Part shown: positions 24,565 to 33,925 of the stretch, piece after piece
How the letters are laid out: each line of letters begins with the position of its first letter
How positions within the stretch are numbered: position 1 is the stretch's first letter
NCBI GenBank assembly: GCA_964582985.1
Contig: CAZOUM010000015.1
Coordinates: 1-50,213, forward strand
Length of the DNA: 50,213 nt
Origin: CAZQYB01 sp964582985
GTDB lineage: Bacteria > Planctomycetota > Phycisphaerae > Sedimentisphaerales > Anaerobacaceae
Direction: 5' to 3'
The notes under the pieces: model-generated
What the model was told of the DNA's origin: nothing
Databases searched by the model: none
What the model saw: only the letters and a program-made list of their open reading frames with translations
Position numbers and translations under genes: made by a program

Positions 24565-25566
24565 TCAAACGTGTTTGACTCTGCGCTCTTTTAGCCTCTT
24601 TGCAAGAAAAATACCAAGCATGACTATGAAAACTATCCCAAACAACAACACTATTCTCCGATAAGCAGACGCCTTCAGAGCTTCCACAACATCTATCTGA
24701 TAATAGAAAAGCAGACGCTTTGCTGCCCCTGAAAACCTCAAAGAGGGCCTGTCTGCTGCATCGGCCAAGAGAGACTTCTTATGTTCCTCATGGGTTAGGC
24801 CTGCCCAGTCTTTCCTGACAACCTCAGCTAACTCTGGTGTCTCTATGGGAGAGTTGATTACCAAACAGGCGGTGGGCTGATATCTTACCGCATTTAATTT
24901 TCGATTCACAATCTGTCCAACAATTACATAGCACAGATCACCTACTCTTAAGGTGTATTGGTCTACTTGGCGATCGACGCTCCAATCATGCCCTACTTTA
25001 TTAACACCCGCTGGATGCAGCTTTGGGTCTGCATGGCGAGGGTCATATTCGTCGCTGTGCCATATCGCTGTATGAAATCCGGTAGCACCAACGGTGACTT
25101 TTGTTTCTCGCGAGTCCGACAGATGATTGATGAGTTCGGGAATCGCTTCAACACCTTTTTTGACCAGTTCTCGCATAACCGGAGATACGGCTGGCTTTCT
25201 TGAGCCAAGGACGCCCCCGTCAAATTTGGCATCATCCTCGGTTGCGATGAACGCACTTTCCGATGCCGTTGAGTGAAAGCCAACCCCTTCTTCTGAAACC
25301 TCTTGAAGCTTTTCTATTAGTTCGGCCACTCTCATGTTCTCCAGTTTGACTTCGGTTTCAGCACTGCGAACAACCCCACCCCCTATCCCTTCTGAATCTC
25401 TTGTGTCTCCTTCTTTAACAGCACTGTCACTTTGTAGCTTAATATCTAAACGGTTATGAGGTGCTTCGTTATAGGATACTGACTTGACACCTGTTAATAA
25501 GAGCCCAACGGAAAACATCAATCGTGGCAAAAAACTTGGCTGTGTGATAACCATTAACATTTGCAT
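24565..25566 (-). CDS. Unknown membrane-anchored protein with C-terminal helix
   Basis: This 333-residue protein has a hydrophobic N-terminus (residues 9-28, signal peptide or anchor) and a clear membrane helix near the end (IVLLFGIVFIVMLGIFLA) followed by a basic tail, so most of it should lie outside the cytoplasm. A short helical stretch (VMRELVKKGVEAIPELINHL, about residues 130-149) resembles one HEAT-type repeat. The rest, including VGDLCYVIVGQIVNRKLNAV, is not recognised. It is convergent with tRNA-Ser and divergent from the NAD synthetase gene, with no operon partner. Confidence 0.65.
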   Translation of the reverse strand: MQMLMVITQPSFLPRLMFSVGLLLTGVKSVSYNEAPHNRLDIKLQSDSAVKEGDTRDSEGIGGGVVRSAETEVKLENMRVAELIEKLQEVSEEGVGFHSTASESAFIATEDDAKFDGGVLGSRKPAVSPVMRELVKKGVEAIPELINHLSDSRETKVTVGATGFHTAIWHSDEYDPRHADPKLHPAGVNKVGHDWSVDRQVDQYTLRVGDLCYVIVGQIVNRKLNAVRYQPTACLVINSPIETPELAEVVRKDWAGLTHEEHKKSLLADAADRPSLRFSGAAKRLLFYYQIDVVEALKASAYRRIVLLFGIVFIVMLGIFLAKRLKERRVKHV

Positions 25567-25798
25567 ACTGAACCTCCCAAACTATGCTGGCTATAGTTCG
25601 CCACTCAAGCAAAAACGGATCGAAGGCAAAGCAGTGCGACCAACTGGAATATACATTGTTAATTCTATATATTCTGCCCTTTACTTCAAGCAACTATATC
25701 TAAGTATAAAAGTTGGTAGATAATGCCAAACATGGTTGTAGTTGAAGATTCGAATGCTATACTAAACAGTCGTTATTTAATATGGGAGCTTATATTTG

Positions 25799-27442
25799 AT
25801 GCGTGTGGCGTTGGGACAGTTCAATGCTGTGGTGGGCGATTTTACAGGCAACGCCGAAAAGATGCGCACAATGTACGCCGAGGCGGTCCAGTCGAATGCA
25901 AATTTGTTGGTCTTTCCGGAATTGGCTGTCTGTGGCTATCCGCCGGAAGATTTGCTGTTGAAGAAACATTTTTTGGATGACAACCGTTTGACCATCGAGA
26001 AACTCGCCGTCGACTGCCCGAACGTAACCATAATAGTCGGCTTTGCTGAAAGCTATCAGGGCAACATTTACAATTCCGCGGCAGTGTTACAAGCTGGCCA
26101 TGTGGCGAAAATTTATCGAAAGGGCCGACTGCTGAATTTCGGCGTATTCGATGAGCGGAGGTATTTCCAGCCCGGCACCGAGCCGGTCGTAATAAACGCG
26201 GGCGGCCTCAATGTCGCCGTCACCATTTGTTTCGACATCTGGGACGTTGAATGGCTGGCCAAGTTCCTCAAGAACGCCCGCCAAATCCAAATGATTGCAA
26301 ATATCTCAGCTTCGCCCTTCCATATGGGAAAGCTCGAGCAAAGACAAACCACGCTCGCTTGCTGTGCAAAAGAATTTAATTGCGCTGTTTCATATTGCAA
26401 TCTTGTCGGCGGACAGGACGAATTGGTCTTCGATGGCCGCAGCGTGATTATCGATTCGACCGGTGCGGACGTCAAGGCCAGAGCGTTTGACGAGGACTTA
26501 TTAATCGTCGACGTTAGTCTGGCTGGTGATGGAACTGTACAGGTTAAGCCGATACAACCTACCGCACCGCAGCCAACCGATGTTGTTGACGAAGTCTATC
26601 AGGCCCTTGTGCTCGGAACAAAAGATTATACTCGAAAGAACGGTTTTAAAAAAGTTCTGCTCGGCCTTAGCGGCGGCATAGATTCTTCCGTCACTGCTGC
26701 TATCGCTGTCGCTGCTCTGGGTGCTGAAAATGTCGTCGGTCTGACAATGCCCTCGAAGTTCAACAGTCCAGAGACGATAAAAGATGCGCAGACGCTGGCG
26801 AAAAATTTAAGCATCGAGTTTTTGACCGTCCCGATTGAGCCGATACTCAACCAATTCCACGACGCGTTACAGAAAGTTCCCGGCTGGGACAACAAGGGGA
26901 TTGCTTACGAGAATTTGCAGGCAAGAATCCGAGGCGGCATCCTAATGTCACTGAGTAATCAGTTTGGTTCTCTTGTGTTGACGACCGGCAACAAAAGTGA
27001 GACCGCGGTAGGCTATGCAACCCTTTACGGTGACACTGCTGGCGGCTTTGCAGTCATAAAGGATGTTCCCAAAACAATGGTCTATAAATTGGCTGAGCAC
27101 ATAAACAAAACAAGTGGCCGGCAAGTTATACCCTCCGACGTAATAAGCAGACCGCCCAGTGCCGAGCTAAGACCAAGCCAGAAAGATAGCGACGCTCTGC
27201 CGGAGTATGATTTGCTCGATGAAATCCTAAAAGGCTACGTGGAACAAGATAAATCCGCGCAGCAGTTGGTCGATGCCGGCCTTCCGCCCGATGTGGTCCA
27301 TCGTGTCATTCGTATGGTCGACCGAAACGAATACAAAAGAAGGCAATCTCCCCCTGGGGTAAGAATCACGCCAAAGGCGTTCGGCAAAGACAGAAGACTG
27401 CCAATCACAAATCGTTACAGCTCTTCTGGCAATGCAACCTAA
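25799..27442 (+). CDS. nadE: Glutamine-dependent NAD+ synthetase
   Basis: This enzyme makes NAD+ from deamido-NAD+, ATP and glutamine-derived ammonia. The N-terminal nitrilase-type glutaminase domain (about 1-255) has the Glu-Lys-Cys triad in FPELAVCGYPPEDLL, YRKGRLLNF and VTICFDIWD. The synthetase domain (about 260-520) has the P-loop LLGLSGGIDSSVTAAIAVAA, then NLQARIRGGILMSLSNQFG, TTGNKSETAVGYATLYGD and SRPPSAELRPSQKDSDALPE. Length (547 residues) is normal. GGGAG lies 10 bases before the ATG at 25799; an in-frame TTG at 25796 is equally well placed. It stands alone and converges on the next gene. Confidence 0.95.
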   Translation: MRVALGQFNAVVGDFTGNAEKMRTMYAEAVQSNANLLVFPELAVCGYPPEDLLLKKHFLDDNRLTIEKLAVDCPNVTIIVGFAESYQGNIYNSAAVLQAGHVAKIYRKGRLLNFGVFDERRYFQPGTEPVVINAGGLNVAVTICFDIWDVEWLAKFLKNARQIQMIANISASPFHMGKLEQRQTTLACCAKEFNCAVSYCNLVGGQDELVFDGRSVIIDSTGADVKARAFDEDLLIVDVSLAGDGTVQVKPIQPTAPQPTDVVDEVYQALVLGTKDYTRKNGFKKVLLGLSGGIDSSVTAAIAVAALGAENVVGLTMPSKFNSPETIKDAQTLAKNLSIEFLTVPIEPILNQFHDALQKVPGWDNKGIAYENLQARIRGGILMSLSNQFGSLVLTTGNKSETAVGYATLYGDTAGGFAVIKDVPKTMVYKLAEHINKTSGRQVIPSDVISRPPSAELRPSQKDSDALPEYDLLDEILKGYVEQDKSAQQLVDAGLPPDVVHRVIRMVDRNEYKRRQSPPGVRITPKAFGKDRRLPITNRYSSSGNAT

Positions 27443-27498
27443 GTACTTTTCCTTGTTGCCACCGGCCCGTTAAACAGCAGCTCCGACATCTGCTGAAC

Positions 27499-30372
27499 TT
27501 ACCGTGTGGTCCCGCCAACCTTGACCTCGATTCTCCTGCCTCTTATACCGGTAACGGTACCGAAATCGATTTTCCTGACAAAAGCTTGTACATCGCTAAC
27601 CGGCGCAACATCGGCTGTGATGGTACTTTGCATCTTGCTCCAACCAAGATAAAACTGTCCACCACCCGTCAATTGTTTCAGTTTTTCCTTTATAGCATCT
27701 TCAGCGGCCGTATCGGTTACGCCGATGATTATTAGCCGGACGGTATACTCAGGGTCAGGTCCGAACCGAAAGTCTTCGTCCGTCCAACTGCTTTTTGCCT
27801 TGACTATTACCCTTCTGCCTTTTCGTGCCACTACCGTTCCGAAATCAATCTTCTCCATGAAACCTTCGACGTCTCTCACCGGTGAAAGCTGTACATATAG
27901 GTTATCACCCACTTTCCGGCCCATCCAAGAGTATCTGTCTCCGTCTGTCATCTTTTTCAATTTTTCAGTTATCGCATCTTCAATGGCGTCATCGGTTACG
28001 CGGGAAATTCTCAACTTTACCGCCTTCTTGTTAGGAGGTGCAAAGCCAAAATTCGCACGCCCCCAATCCTCATCCGGACCGACGTCTTCGGATATCTGCG
28101 GTTCGACGTCGCTGCCCGGATGCTCATCCTTAACGGTCTGTCTAATCCACTTGGATATAAGACTCAGGGCATCCGGCGAAATCGTTTCTTCTATCTTCGC
28201 ATACTCATCCGGCCACCCCGTTTCCGTGGTCTGGAACAGATGGTTAAGATTCGGCAGCTCCTTAACCGTGTATCGAGTATTACCTCCGACTTTCAGGGCA
28301 TCCTCAATGGCACGCAGGTTCTCTTTCGGCGCAACCTGCAAATCTTTTTCGCCATTGATCGCAAGCACGGGACATCTTACTCTCATCAATGTTGGTTTCG
28401 GGTCATAAGTCAAGAAGAAACGAAACCAGGGGGACAACAGCAACTTAATTTGAGATTCCATGGCAGCTTCCATGGCCTCCAACGTTTCCTTTTCTTTCTC
28501 GCTCAGTTTTTTGGAAAGATTACCCATTAAAAGCTCACGGATTTTCTTTGCGGCAACCGCATTGTCCTTCTCCTCTTTGATTATGGTAAATAGCTGTTCT
28601 TGCTGAGCTCGCCCCGCCGCAGCCACATCATCGCTTACTCCACGGGCCTTAAGGGCCTTGGCAAGCATTGTAGTCTGCAAGTACAATACCTCCTCACCGA
28701 TTAGGCCCGTTCCTGCCATCATCACAATGAAAGCAACATCCGGTGACCGCACTGCCGCTATTGGAGCAATTATGCCTCCTTCGCTGTGGCCGATAAGGCC
28801 GATTTGCTTGGCGCTAATCTCTTTACGGCTTTTGAGGTACTCAACTCCGGCAAGCACATCACCCGCTAAATCTTCGCCCGTAGCTTCGAAACAGTTGCCG
28901 GTCGAAACACCTGCCCCTCGGTCATCCATCCTCAGCACGGCAATCCCCTGGCGCGTCAGATGGTCCGCCAGTACAAGAAAGGGTTTATGGCCCATCATTG
29001 CTCCATTACGGTCATGGGGACCTGAGCCTGAAATTAGCAGAACCGCGGGACATCGACCCTGCAAGTGGGGCAGCGTGAGCGTACCGGCAAGCTTCACCCC
29101 ATCTGTTTTGTTTTCGCATACTACCTCTTCTTCATCGTAAGGATATGGTTTCTTCGGTTCCTGCAGCCGGTGGAGTCCAGGGATTTCATCGGAGCGCTTA
29201 AGTACAAGTGGTATAGACTCTCTGCCTAGTCTCCACTGTCCCTCAATCGTCGAACCATCCGCTTTCATCCTACCATCAAAGGAACCCATGATGGATTTGA
29301 CCTCAACGTGCGATCCTTCATTCTTGAAAGTAACTTTGTCGGCAGCTATATTCTGTGCTCCCTGGCCGGGACTATCCAGCATGGCGTTAAGAGCGCCGTC
29401 AAGCCTTCGGGAAATCTTAAGCACAACTCTAACCTCAAACGCAGGAGTCTTCAGGGTTCCCAGCCAGATACCTTCGATGCCTTCGCCGCTTTCCGGTTCC
29501 GGTGGTCCTTCGTCGGTTTCTGCCGCCGAGTTAATCGCCTTTGCCTTGGCAGCCATTTCTTCGGGAATTGGTTTGGCCCGGCCCATTACGTCCGCAGTGG
29601 CAAAGACCAGCGCATATGGCTTGGCCACTTTGCCCGAGGCGCTCTTAAAACCACGGAGCGGGCGTGTTTCACCCGGTGCACCTGGTGGACTCTCAAGTGG
29701 GTCATAATTGATGCCGACAAAGTACACAGTTCCCGCTTTTAGCTTTACCCCCAGCGTGCAGGTCTTTCTTTCCACGTCATAGCGTGGCCTACCTACCATT
29801 TTCGGAAAGGTCCTTCTGTCCAGCCGCGTCCACGACCAGCTCTTATTCATCATCTGCTGGTCGAAAGTAACGCTGATTTGCCTCAGGTCGGCCGGAACGT
29901 TGTCGGTAAAGTTAGCAGGTTCTGTCCTGACCACCGTCGGAGGCCCCTCTGGTGAAACCCGTTTGTAGTCAGGCTGTGTCTGGCCGGGAACACCGGACCT
30001 TATTCTCTTGCGTTCCTCGTTACGCTCCTGGCGCAAAATCTTTCGCAGTTCTCTTCTGGCGTTCGCGACAGCCGTTAGTTTCCGCGGAAATCCTGAAACC
30101 AAATGCTGAAACTGCTGCTTGGCTTTCTCTTTGTCCCCACTCTCCAGATAGCACATGCCCATGCGATAGTACGCCTGCGCCACCTGCCTTTGGTTTGCCT
30201 CCGTGTTTATGGTTATTTGTTCGTAAAGCTGAATCGCCCCGTCCAGGTCACTGGCCCGCTCTTTCTGGCGGGCCTCCCGAAGTTGTTCGACGACCGACTG
30301 GGCCTGAGCCGGCAAATCCAAGAACAGCACTGCCATAGTTATAATCGCCAGTGAATACTTTACAGTTCTCAT
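27499..30372 (-). CDS. Exported alpha/beta hydrolase with TPR, Ig-like and duplicated C-terminal modules
   Basis: A signal peptide (residues 1-24) is followed by a TPR-like region (25-115), an Ig-like domain (about 145-260, TVVRTEPANFTDNVPADLRQ), a domain of unknown type near 295-395 (GTLKTPAFEVRVVLKIS) and an S33-type hydrolase domain (about 410-750). The hydrolase has the oxyanion stretch LLISGSGPHDRNG, the nucleophile motif GHSEGG (Ser near 527), an Asp in INGEKDLQVA and a His in LPNLNHLF. The last 160 residues are two copies of a module of about 80 residues (each with DAIxEKLKxxTxG and a KIDFGTV-GRR ending). The TPR start resembles that of the giant protein at 6370. A peptidase or esterase role outside the cytoplasm is likely; the substrate is unknown. 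Confidence 0.85.
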   Translation of the reverse strand: MRTVKYSLAIITMAVLFLDLPAQAQSVVEQLREARQKERASDLDGAIQLYEQITINTEANQRQVAQAYYRMGMCYLESGDKEKAKQQFQHLVSGFPRKLTAVANARRELRKILRQERNEERKRIRSGVPGQTQPDYKRVSPEGPPTVVRTEPANFTDNVPADLRQISVTFDQQMMNKSWSWTRLDRRTFPKMVGRPRYDVERKTCTLGVKLKAGTVYFVGINYDPLESPPGAPGETRPLRGFKSASGKVAKPYALVFATADVMGRAKPIPEEMAAKAKAINSAAETDEGPPEPESGEGIEGIWLGTLKTPAFEVRVVLKISRRLDGALNAMLDSPGQGAQNIAADKVTFKNEGSHVEVKSIMGSFDGRMKADGSTIEGQWRLGRESIPLVLKRSDEIPGLHRLQEPKKPYPYDEEEVVCENKTDGVKLAGTLTLPHLQGRCPAVLLISGSGPHDRNGAMMGHKPFLVLADHLTRQGIAVLRMDDRGAGVSTGNCFEATGEDLAGDVLAGVEYLKSRKEISAKQIGLIGHSEGGIIAPIAAVRSPDVAFIVMMAGTGLIGEEVLYLQTTMLAKALKARGVSDDVAAAGRAQQEQLFTIIKEEKDNAVAAKKIRELLMGNLSKKLSEKEKETLEAMEAAMESQIKLLLSPWFRFFLTYDPKPTLMRVRCPVLAINGEKDLQVAPKENLRAIEDALKVGGNTRYTVKELPNLNHLFQTTETGWPDEYAKIEETISPDALSLISKWIRQTVKDEHPGSDVEPQISEDVGPDEDWGRANFGFAPPNKKAVKLRISRVTDDAIEDAITEKLKKMTDGDRYSWMGRKVGDNLYVQLSPVRDVEGFMEKIDFGTVVARKGRRVIVKAKSSWTDEDFRFGPDPEYTVRLIIIGVTDTAAEDAIKEKLKQLTGGGQFYLGWSKMQSTITADVAPVSDVQAFVRKIDFGTVTGIRGRRIEVKVGGTTR

Positions 30373-30420
30373 AAAAGCGTCTTCATTGCTCCGAATATTT
30401 AATGTTTCTTGATTTTGTCT

Positions 30421-31740
30421 TTATCTACTGTAAATAGCGTCTGCAACAGCTCCACCGAATAATCGTGCTGCCTCCGGGCCGATGCCTGTTATTATAAGTC
30501 CATCTCGCTCGACGGGAGCGCCGGTATATATCGCGCCGGCTCTCCGGAGTCTGGCCTGCTCGGACGGAAAGCCCGTGACTCTCACGCCATTGAGCACTCC
30601 GGCATTGGCCAACACCGAAGGCGCAATACAAATTGCCGCAAGAATTTTCCCTTTGTCTGCTGCTTCGCGCACAATATCTAACGCAACCCCCTTGTTGAAA
30701 TACTCCGTTGCTCCCGAACCACCTATAAAGATTATCGCGTCGTAGTCATCAACCACAATATCGTTCACAAGAATCGTTGCATCAGCAATACCTCCGAGCA
30801 TACCTTTTATAGCTCCTTTTCTTGTGCTTGCTGTAACCGCCTCCACCCCCGCGTCGCCAAGAACAAATTTCGTTTCAAAAAACTCTTCATCGCGAAAATT
30901 CTTACTGGCGATAATCAGCACCGCTCTTTTTGGCTTTCGACGCTCTGTCCCGCGAGTTTCCTTTTCTTCGCCTGATTCTTTTATCGGCTGCCCTATAGGG
31001 TAACCAACGCAAATTATACAAAGCGGCTCCACGCCTGCCGAAAGTCCACAGGCCTTGTTGACATCCTTCATATTGAACTCGCCCACAGGTACGCACCCCA
31101 GCTCCAAACTCACGGCCTGCAGCTGGATATTCTGAGCGATGTGTCCGGCCTGCAATAGCATAAGTCTTCGGGCCTTATTGCGATTCTTGGGTGCAACTTT
31201 CTTCACAGTGCCGGTGACAATAATGTTACACGCAGCTTCAGCCACCGCTGCGTGCTTAAAAGCTGCTGCTGCCAGCCTGATTCGGACATCCCGCCTCGAA
31301 GTTTGCATTAAATTATGCTCACGCGGATTGTACGCAAACACCCCATCTTGGGTGGCAACATGCAGCTCCATCTGGTCGGTTGCCCTCATTGACGGCGCCA
31401 TTGGAAAATCTTTCTGTTTCTCTTTTGCGCCGAGAGCTGCCCAGACTAACTGGCTAATCTGTGTATAGCTAAGTGCTTGGGCGGTAAACCCCTGCATACT
31501 TTGACGTTTGGCCAAGGTCTCCTCGAGACTGAGCGGCCCCTTCAACCTCGGCTCAGGAAGTTGGATTATCTTCAGCGGCATCATTCGTGACTTACGCTGG
31601 CCGGGGCAAACCGTAACAAAACCGACCAAAACTATTACGAGCAGCCCCCACTTTGCACGGTCCAAAACGCAGCGCAAAGTGTTTGGGGCCTTGGCACCTC
31701 GTCGCGAAACAGAATTCACAGTTATCTCTGAGCGTTCCAT
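30421..31740 (-). CDS. Fusion of SagB-type nitroreductase and DJ-1/PfpI domain
   Basis: A membrane or signal segment (about residues 31-47) precedes a nitroreductase-like domain (about 55-255: ETLAKRQSMQGFTAQALSYT, LLQAGHIAQNIQLQAVSLEL, VPVGEFN). This is related to the SagB/McbC flavoproteins that oxidise thiazolines and related substrates. A DJ-1/PfpI domain follows (about 270-438), with the strand VLIIASKNFRDEEFFETKF, the elbow cysteine in AAICIAPSVLANAGVL, and the glutamate in RDEEF. The ATG at 31740 has GGAG nine bases upstream, better than the ATG at 31800. Both domains occur alone in many bacteria; their union suggests an envelope redox or glyoxalase/deglycase role (inference). Confidence 0.82.
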   Translation of the reverse strand: MERSEITVNSVSRRGAKAPNTLRCVLDRAKWGLLVIVLVGFVTVCPGQRKSRMMPLKIIQLPEPRLKGPLSLEETLAKRQSMQGFTAQALSYTQISQLVWAALGAKEKQKDFPMAPSMRATDQMELHVATQDGVFAYNPREHNLMQTSRRDVRIRLAAAAFKHAAVAEAACNIIVTGTVKKVAPKNRNKARRLMLLQAGHIAQNIQLQAVSLELGCVPVGEFNMKDVNKACGLSAGVEPLCIICVGYPIGQPIKESGEEKETRGTERRKPKRAVLIIASKNFRDEEFFETKFVLGDAGVEAVTASTRKGAIKGMLGGIADATILVNDIVVDDYDAIIFIGGSGATEYFNKGVALDIVREAADKGKILAAICIAPSVLANAGVLNGVRVTGFPSEQARLRRAGAIYTGAPVERDGLIITGIGPEAARLFGGAVADAIYSR

Positions 31741-32110
31741 TTTTTGGTTCTCCAAATTGGTCTTTGAAGTTGCAAGGGACAAGTTGTCTATATTATACAC
31801 GCAAAATGAATATCACGCAACCGGCTCCGAACTCGCAGTCATCCGTTTTGAGCTGTGGTGGTGAAAAAAACCTCCTTGTGGTTGTGAAACGTGGTTTCTC
31901 CAAAATCGTTAACCAAAGCAAGAGGCAGAACCAGGCTTGTTTTTTTTCGCTTATTGGATGGCTTACAGCAGTTTGCCGGACTATATCAGATGAGACCTGG
32001 AAAAATACCACTCGAACCACTTAGAAACAGCTAATCGCGTCAGAATAAAGGCGTTGACAAAATAGCTGCAAATCGTATAGACTTATCAGAGGAAAAGACA
32101 TGATTTTTTT
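31741..32110. other. Intergenic stretch upstream of tRNA-Gly
   Basis: This stretch of about 370 bases between a minus-strand gene start and tRNA-Gly holds promoters for both directions by position. I see no conserved ORF, strong hairpin or repeat here. The ORFs across it have no coding character. Confidence 0.4.
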
Positions 32111-32182
32111 GCGGGCGTAATTCAGTGGTAGAATGTCGGCTTCCCAAGCCGAATGTCGTGGGTTCGAATCCCATCGCCCGCT
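32111..32182 (+). tRNA. tRNA-Gly (CCC)
   Basis: The acceptor stem GCGGGCG/CGCCCGC, D arm with TTCAGTGGTAGAAT, anticodon stem TCGGC/GCCGA around the loop TTCCCAA (anticodon CCC) and T arm GTGGG-TTCGAAT-CCCAT make a complete 72-base glycine tRNA. The discriminator is T and CCA is not encoded. Antisense ORFs here reading WDSNPRHS are translation artefacts. Confidence 0.95.
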
Positions 32183-32463
32183 TGCGCGCATCATAACTGC
32201 CGGCTGGCAGTCTGAAGCCACGACTTGCATTCCTGCAGCGGTGATATATTTCCCACAAAGAGCTGGTGCTGGGCCCCTCAGCGCAAAACTACCGCACACC
32301 CTACAGCAACAGACCCAAATTTGCCCTTTGCTCTGCAGCAACCGTGCTTTATACTACTCAACGAGCATATAAAAGCCGAGATACGTTTGCATTCACGTGT
32401 ATCTCCTATGCTTTTGCATGTTTTGCAGGAATGTTCGGCCATAAATTCGGAAAGGAAAACCAA

Positions 32464-33861
32464 ATGACTAACAAAATAACTTGGCTAACAATTGTAACCG
32501 TGACAGCCGTAGTCGGACTGCTGTCTCCGCCACCGCTTTTCGCCGAAAAATGTACTCCTTCGCAAGGCAAAGATACTTACTCCGCCAAAGCGTGCAAAAA
32601 GACTCCCGATATCGAGCCCGGTTTTGTCAGCATCTTTAACGGCAAAGACCTCACCGGCTGGGATGGCGACCCCCGCCTATGGTCCGTCAAAGACGATGCC
32701 ATTCGCGGCCGGACAACCAAGGAAAACCCGGCATACAGAAACTCCTTCTGCATCTGGCGGGCCGGAAAACTGAAAAACTTCATCCTCAAGATAAAATTCC
32801 GCCTTCACAACGGTAACTCCGGAATCCAGTACCGCAGCCAAGACCTCGGCAAATGGCGCGTCGGCGGCTACCAGGCCGAAGTCGAAAACAAACCCGGCAC
32901 GGTCGGCTTCCTTTACCATGAGCGAGGACGCGGCTGGATGGTTAATGTCGGGGACATTATGGTGGTCGACAAAAAGGGCAATAAAATCGTCGTCGGCAAG
33001 GTGGCCGATAGGGACGAACTGATAAAGACCGGCTACTACAAAAGCAAAGACTGGAATGAATACACAATCATCGCCCGAGGCAACCACCTAATTCACATCC
33101 TCAACGGCTGCCAGACAATCGAAATGATAGACAACGACCCAAACGGCCGAGCAATGGATGGCATCCTCGCTCTTCAAATCCACACCGGCCCCCCGATGAC
33201 CGTTGATTTCAAGGACATCCGCATCAAGCACCTGCCCGACCACTTCGGCCAGGCAAAACTGTTATTCAACGGTAAGAACTTCGAAGGCTGGACTTTTTAT
33301 CCGCCAAGTCTCAGTGACGCATGGAGCGTCAAGGACGGCGTAATGCTCAACAAAGGCAAACCTGCCGGCTACATCCGCACCACCGCCGGTGAGAGGCGTT
33401 CTGCGAAAGACGATTACACCAACTATGTCCTTCGACTTCAGTTCCGCCATCTCACCAAAGGCAACAGCGGCGTACTGCTGCGAATGGTCGGCGACGACAA
33501 AGTCTGGCCGCGCTCAATAGAAGCCCAGGGCCAGTATGGCCACGTAGGCGACATCTGGAACATCGGCAAGTTCCCGATGAAAACCGACCCAAAGCGAACC
33601 AAGGGCCGTCGCACCGTCAAGATGAAAGACTCCAACGAAAAACCTATCGGCCAATGGAACCTGTACGAAATCACGCTTGATGGCCCAGAACTCGAGATTA
33701 AAGTCAACGACCTTGTCCAGAACACCGCCGCCCAGTGTTGGCAAACGCCCGGCAAGATTGGTATCCAGTCCGAAGGTGCACAACTGGAGTTTCGCAACAT
33801 AGTCCTGATTCCTATCATCCGCGACAAGAACAAAGCACCGCCGCCTGTGGCTTGCTTTTGA
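32464..33861 (+). CDS. Exported protein with two DUF1080 (3-keto-disaccharide hydrolase) domains
   Basis: A signal peptide (residues 1-29, ending LFA) is followed by two DUF1080 domains, about 50-255 and 258-460. Each begins with the family motif (FNGKDLTGWDGDPRLWSVKD and FNGKNFEGWTFYPPSLSDAW) and has a GNSG motif (NGNSGIQYRS and KGNSGVLLRM) and a V-x-F-K/EFRNI end strand. Family members are laminin-G-like folds that bind or cleave 3-keto-glycosides and are numerous in planctomycetes. The ATG at 32464 has GGAAAGGAAAA upstream; a longer frame from 32266 has no signal peptide. It stands alone between tRNA-Gly and the PilT-like gene and fits with the glycan enzymes further right. Confidence 0.9.
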   Translation: MTNKITWLTIVTVTAVVGLLSPPPLFAEKCTPSQGKDTYSAKACKKTPDIEPGFVSIFNGKDLTGWDGDPRLWSVKDDAIRGRTTKENPAYRNSFCIWRAGKLKNFILKIKFRLHNGNSGIQYRSQDLGKWRVGGYQAEVENKPGTVGFLYHERGRGWMVNVGDIMVVDKKGNKIVVGKVADRDELIKTGYYKSKDWNEYTIIARGNHLIHILNGCQTIEMIDNDPNGRAMDGILALQIHTGPPMTVDFKDIRIKHLPDHFGQAKLLFNGKNFEGWTFYPPSLSDAWSVKDGVMLNKGKPAGYIRTTAGERRSAKDDYTNYVLRLQFRHLTKGNSGVLLRMVGDDKVWPRSIEAQGQYGHVGDIWNIGKFPMKTDPKRTKGRRTVKMKDSNEKPIGQWNLYEITLDGPELEIKVNDLVQNTAAQCWQTPGKIGIQSEGAQLEFRNIVLIPIIRDKNKAPPPVACF

Positions 33862-33925
33862 GAAGTTGCGCTGATATATTAGGTATAGAAACCGAATCGT
33901 ATTTTCCCGTTAGGCAGAGGTAAAT

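Noticed and set aside
27442..27498. Hairpin between the convergent nadE and hydrolase genes
   Set aside because: Only a five- to six-base stem (AGCAG/CTGCT) without T-tract; too weak to call a terminator.
32021..32341. ORF reading RWDSNPRHSAWEADILPLNY
   Set aside because: Antisense translation of tRNA-Gly, a common false gene.
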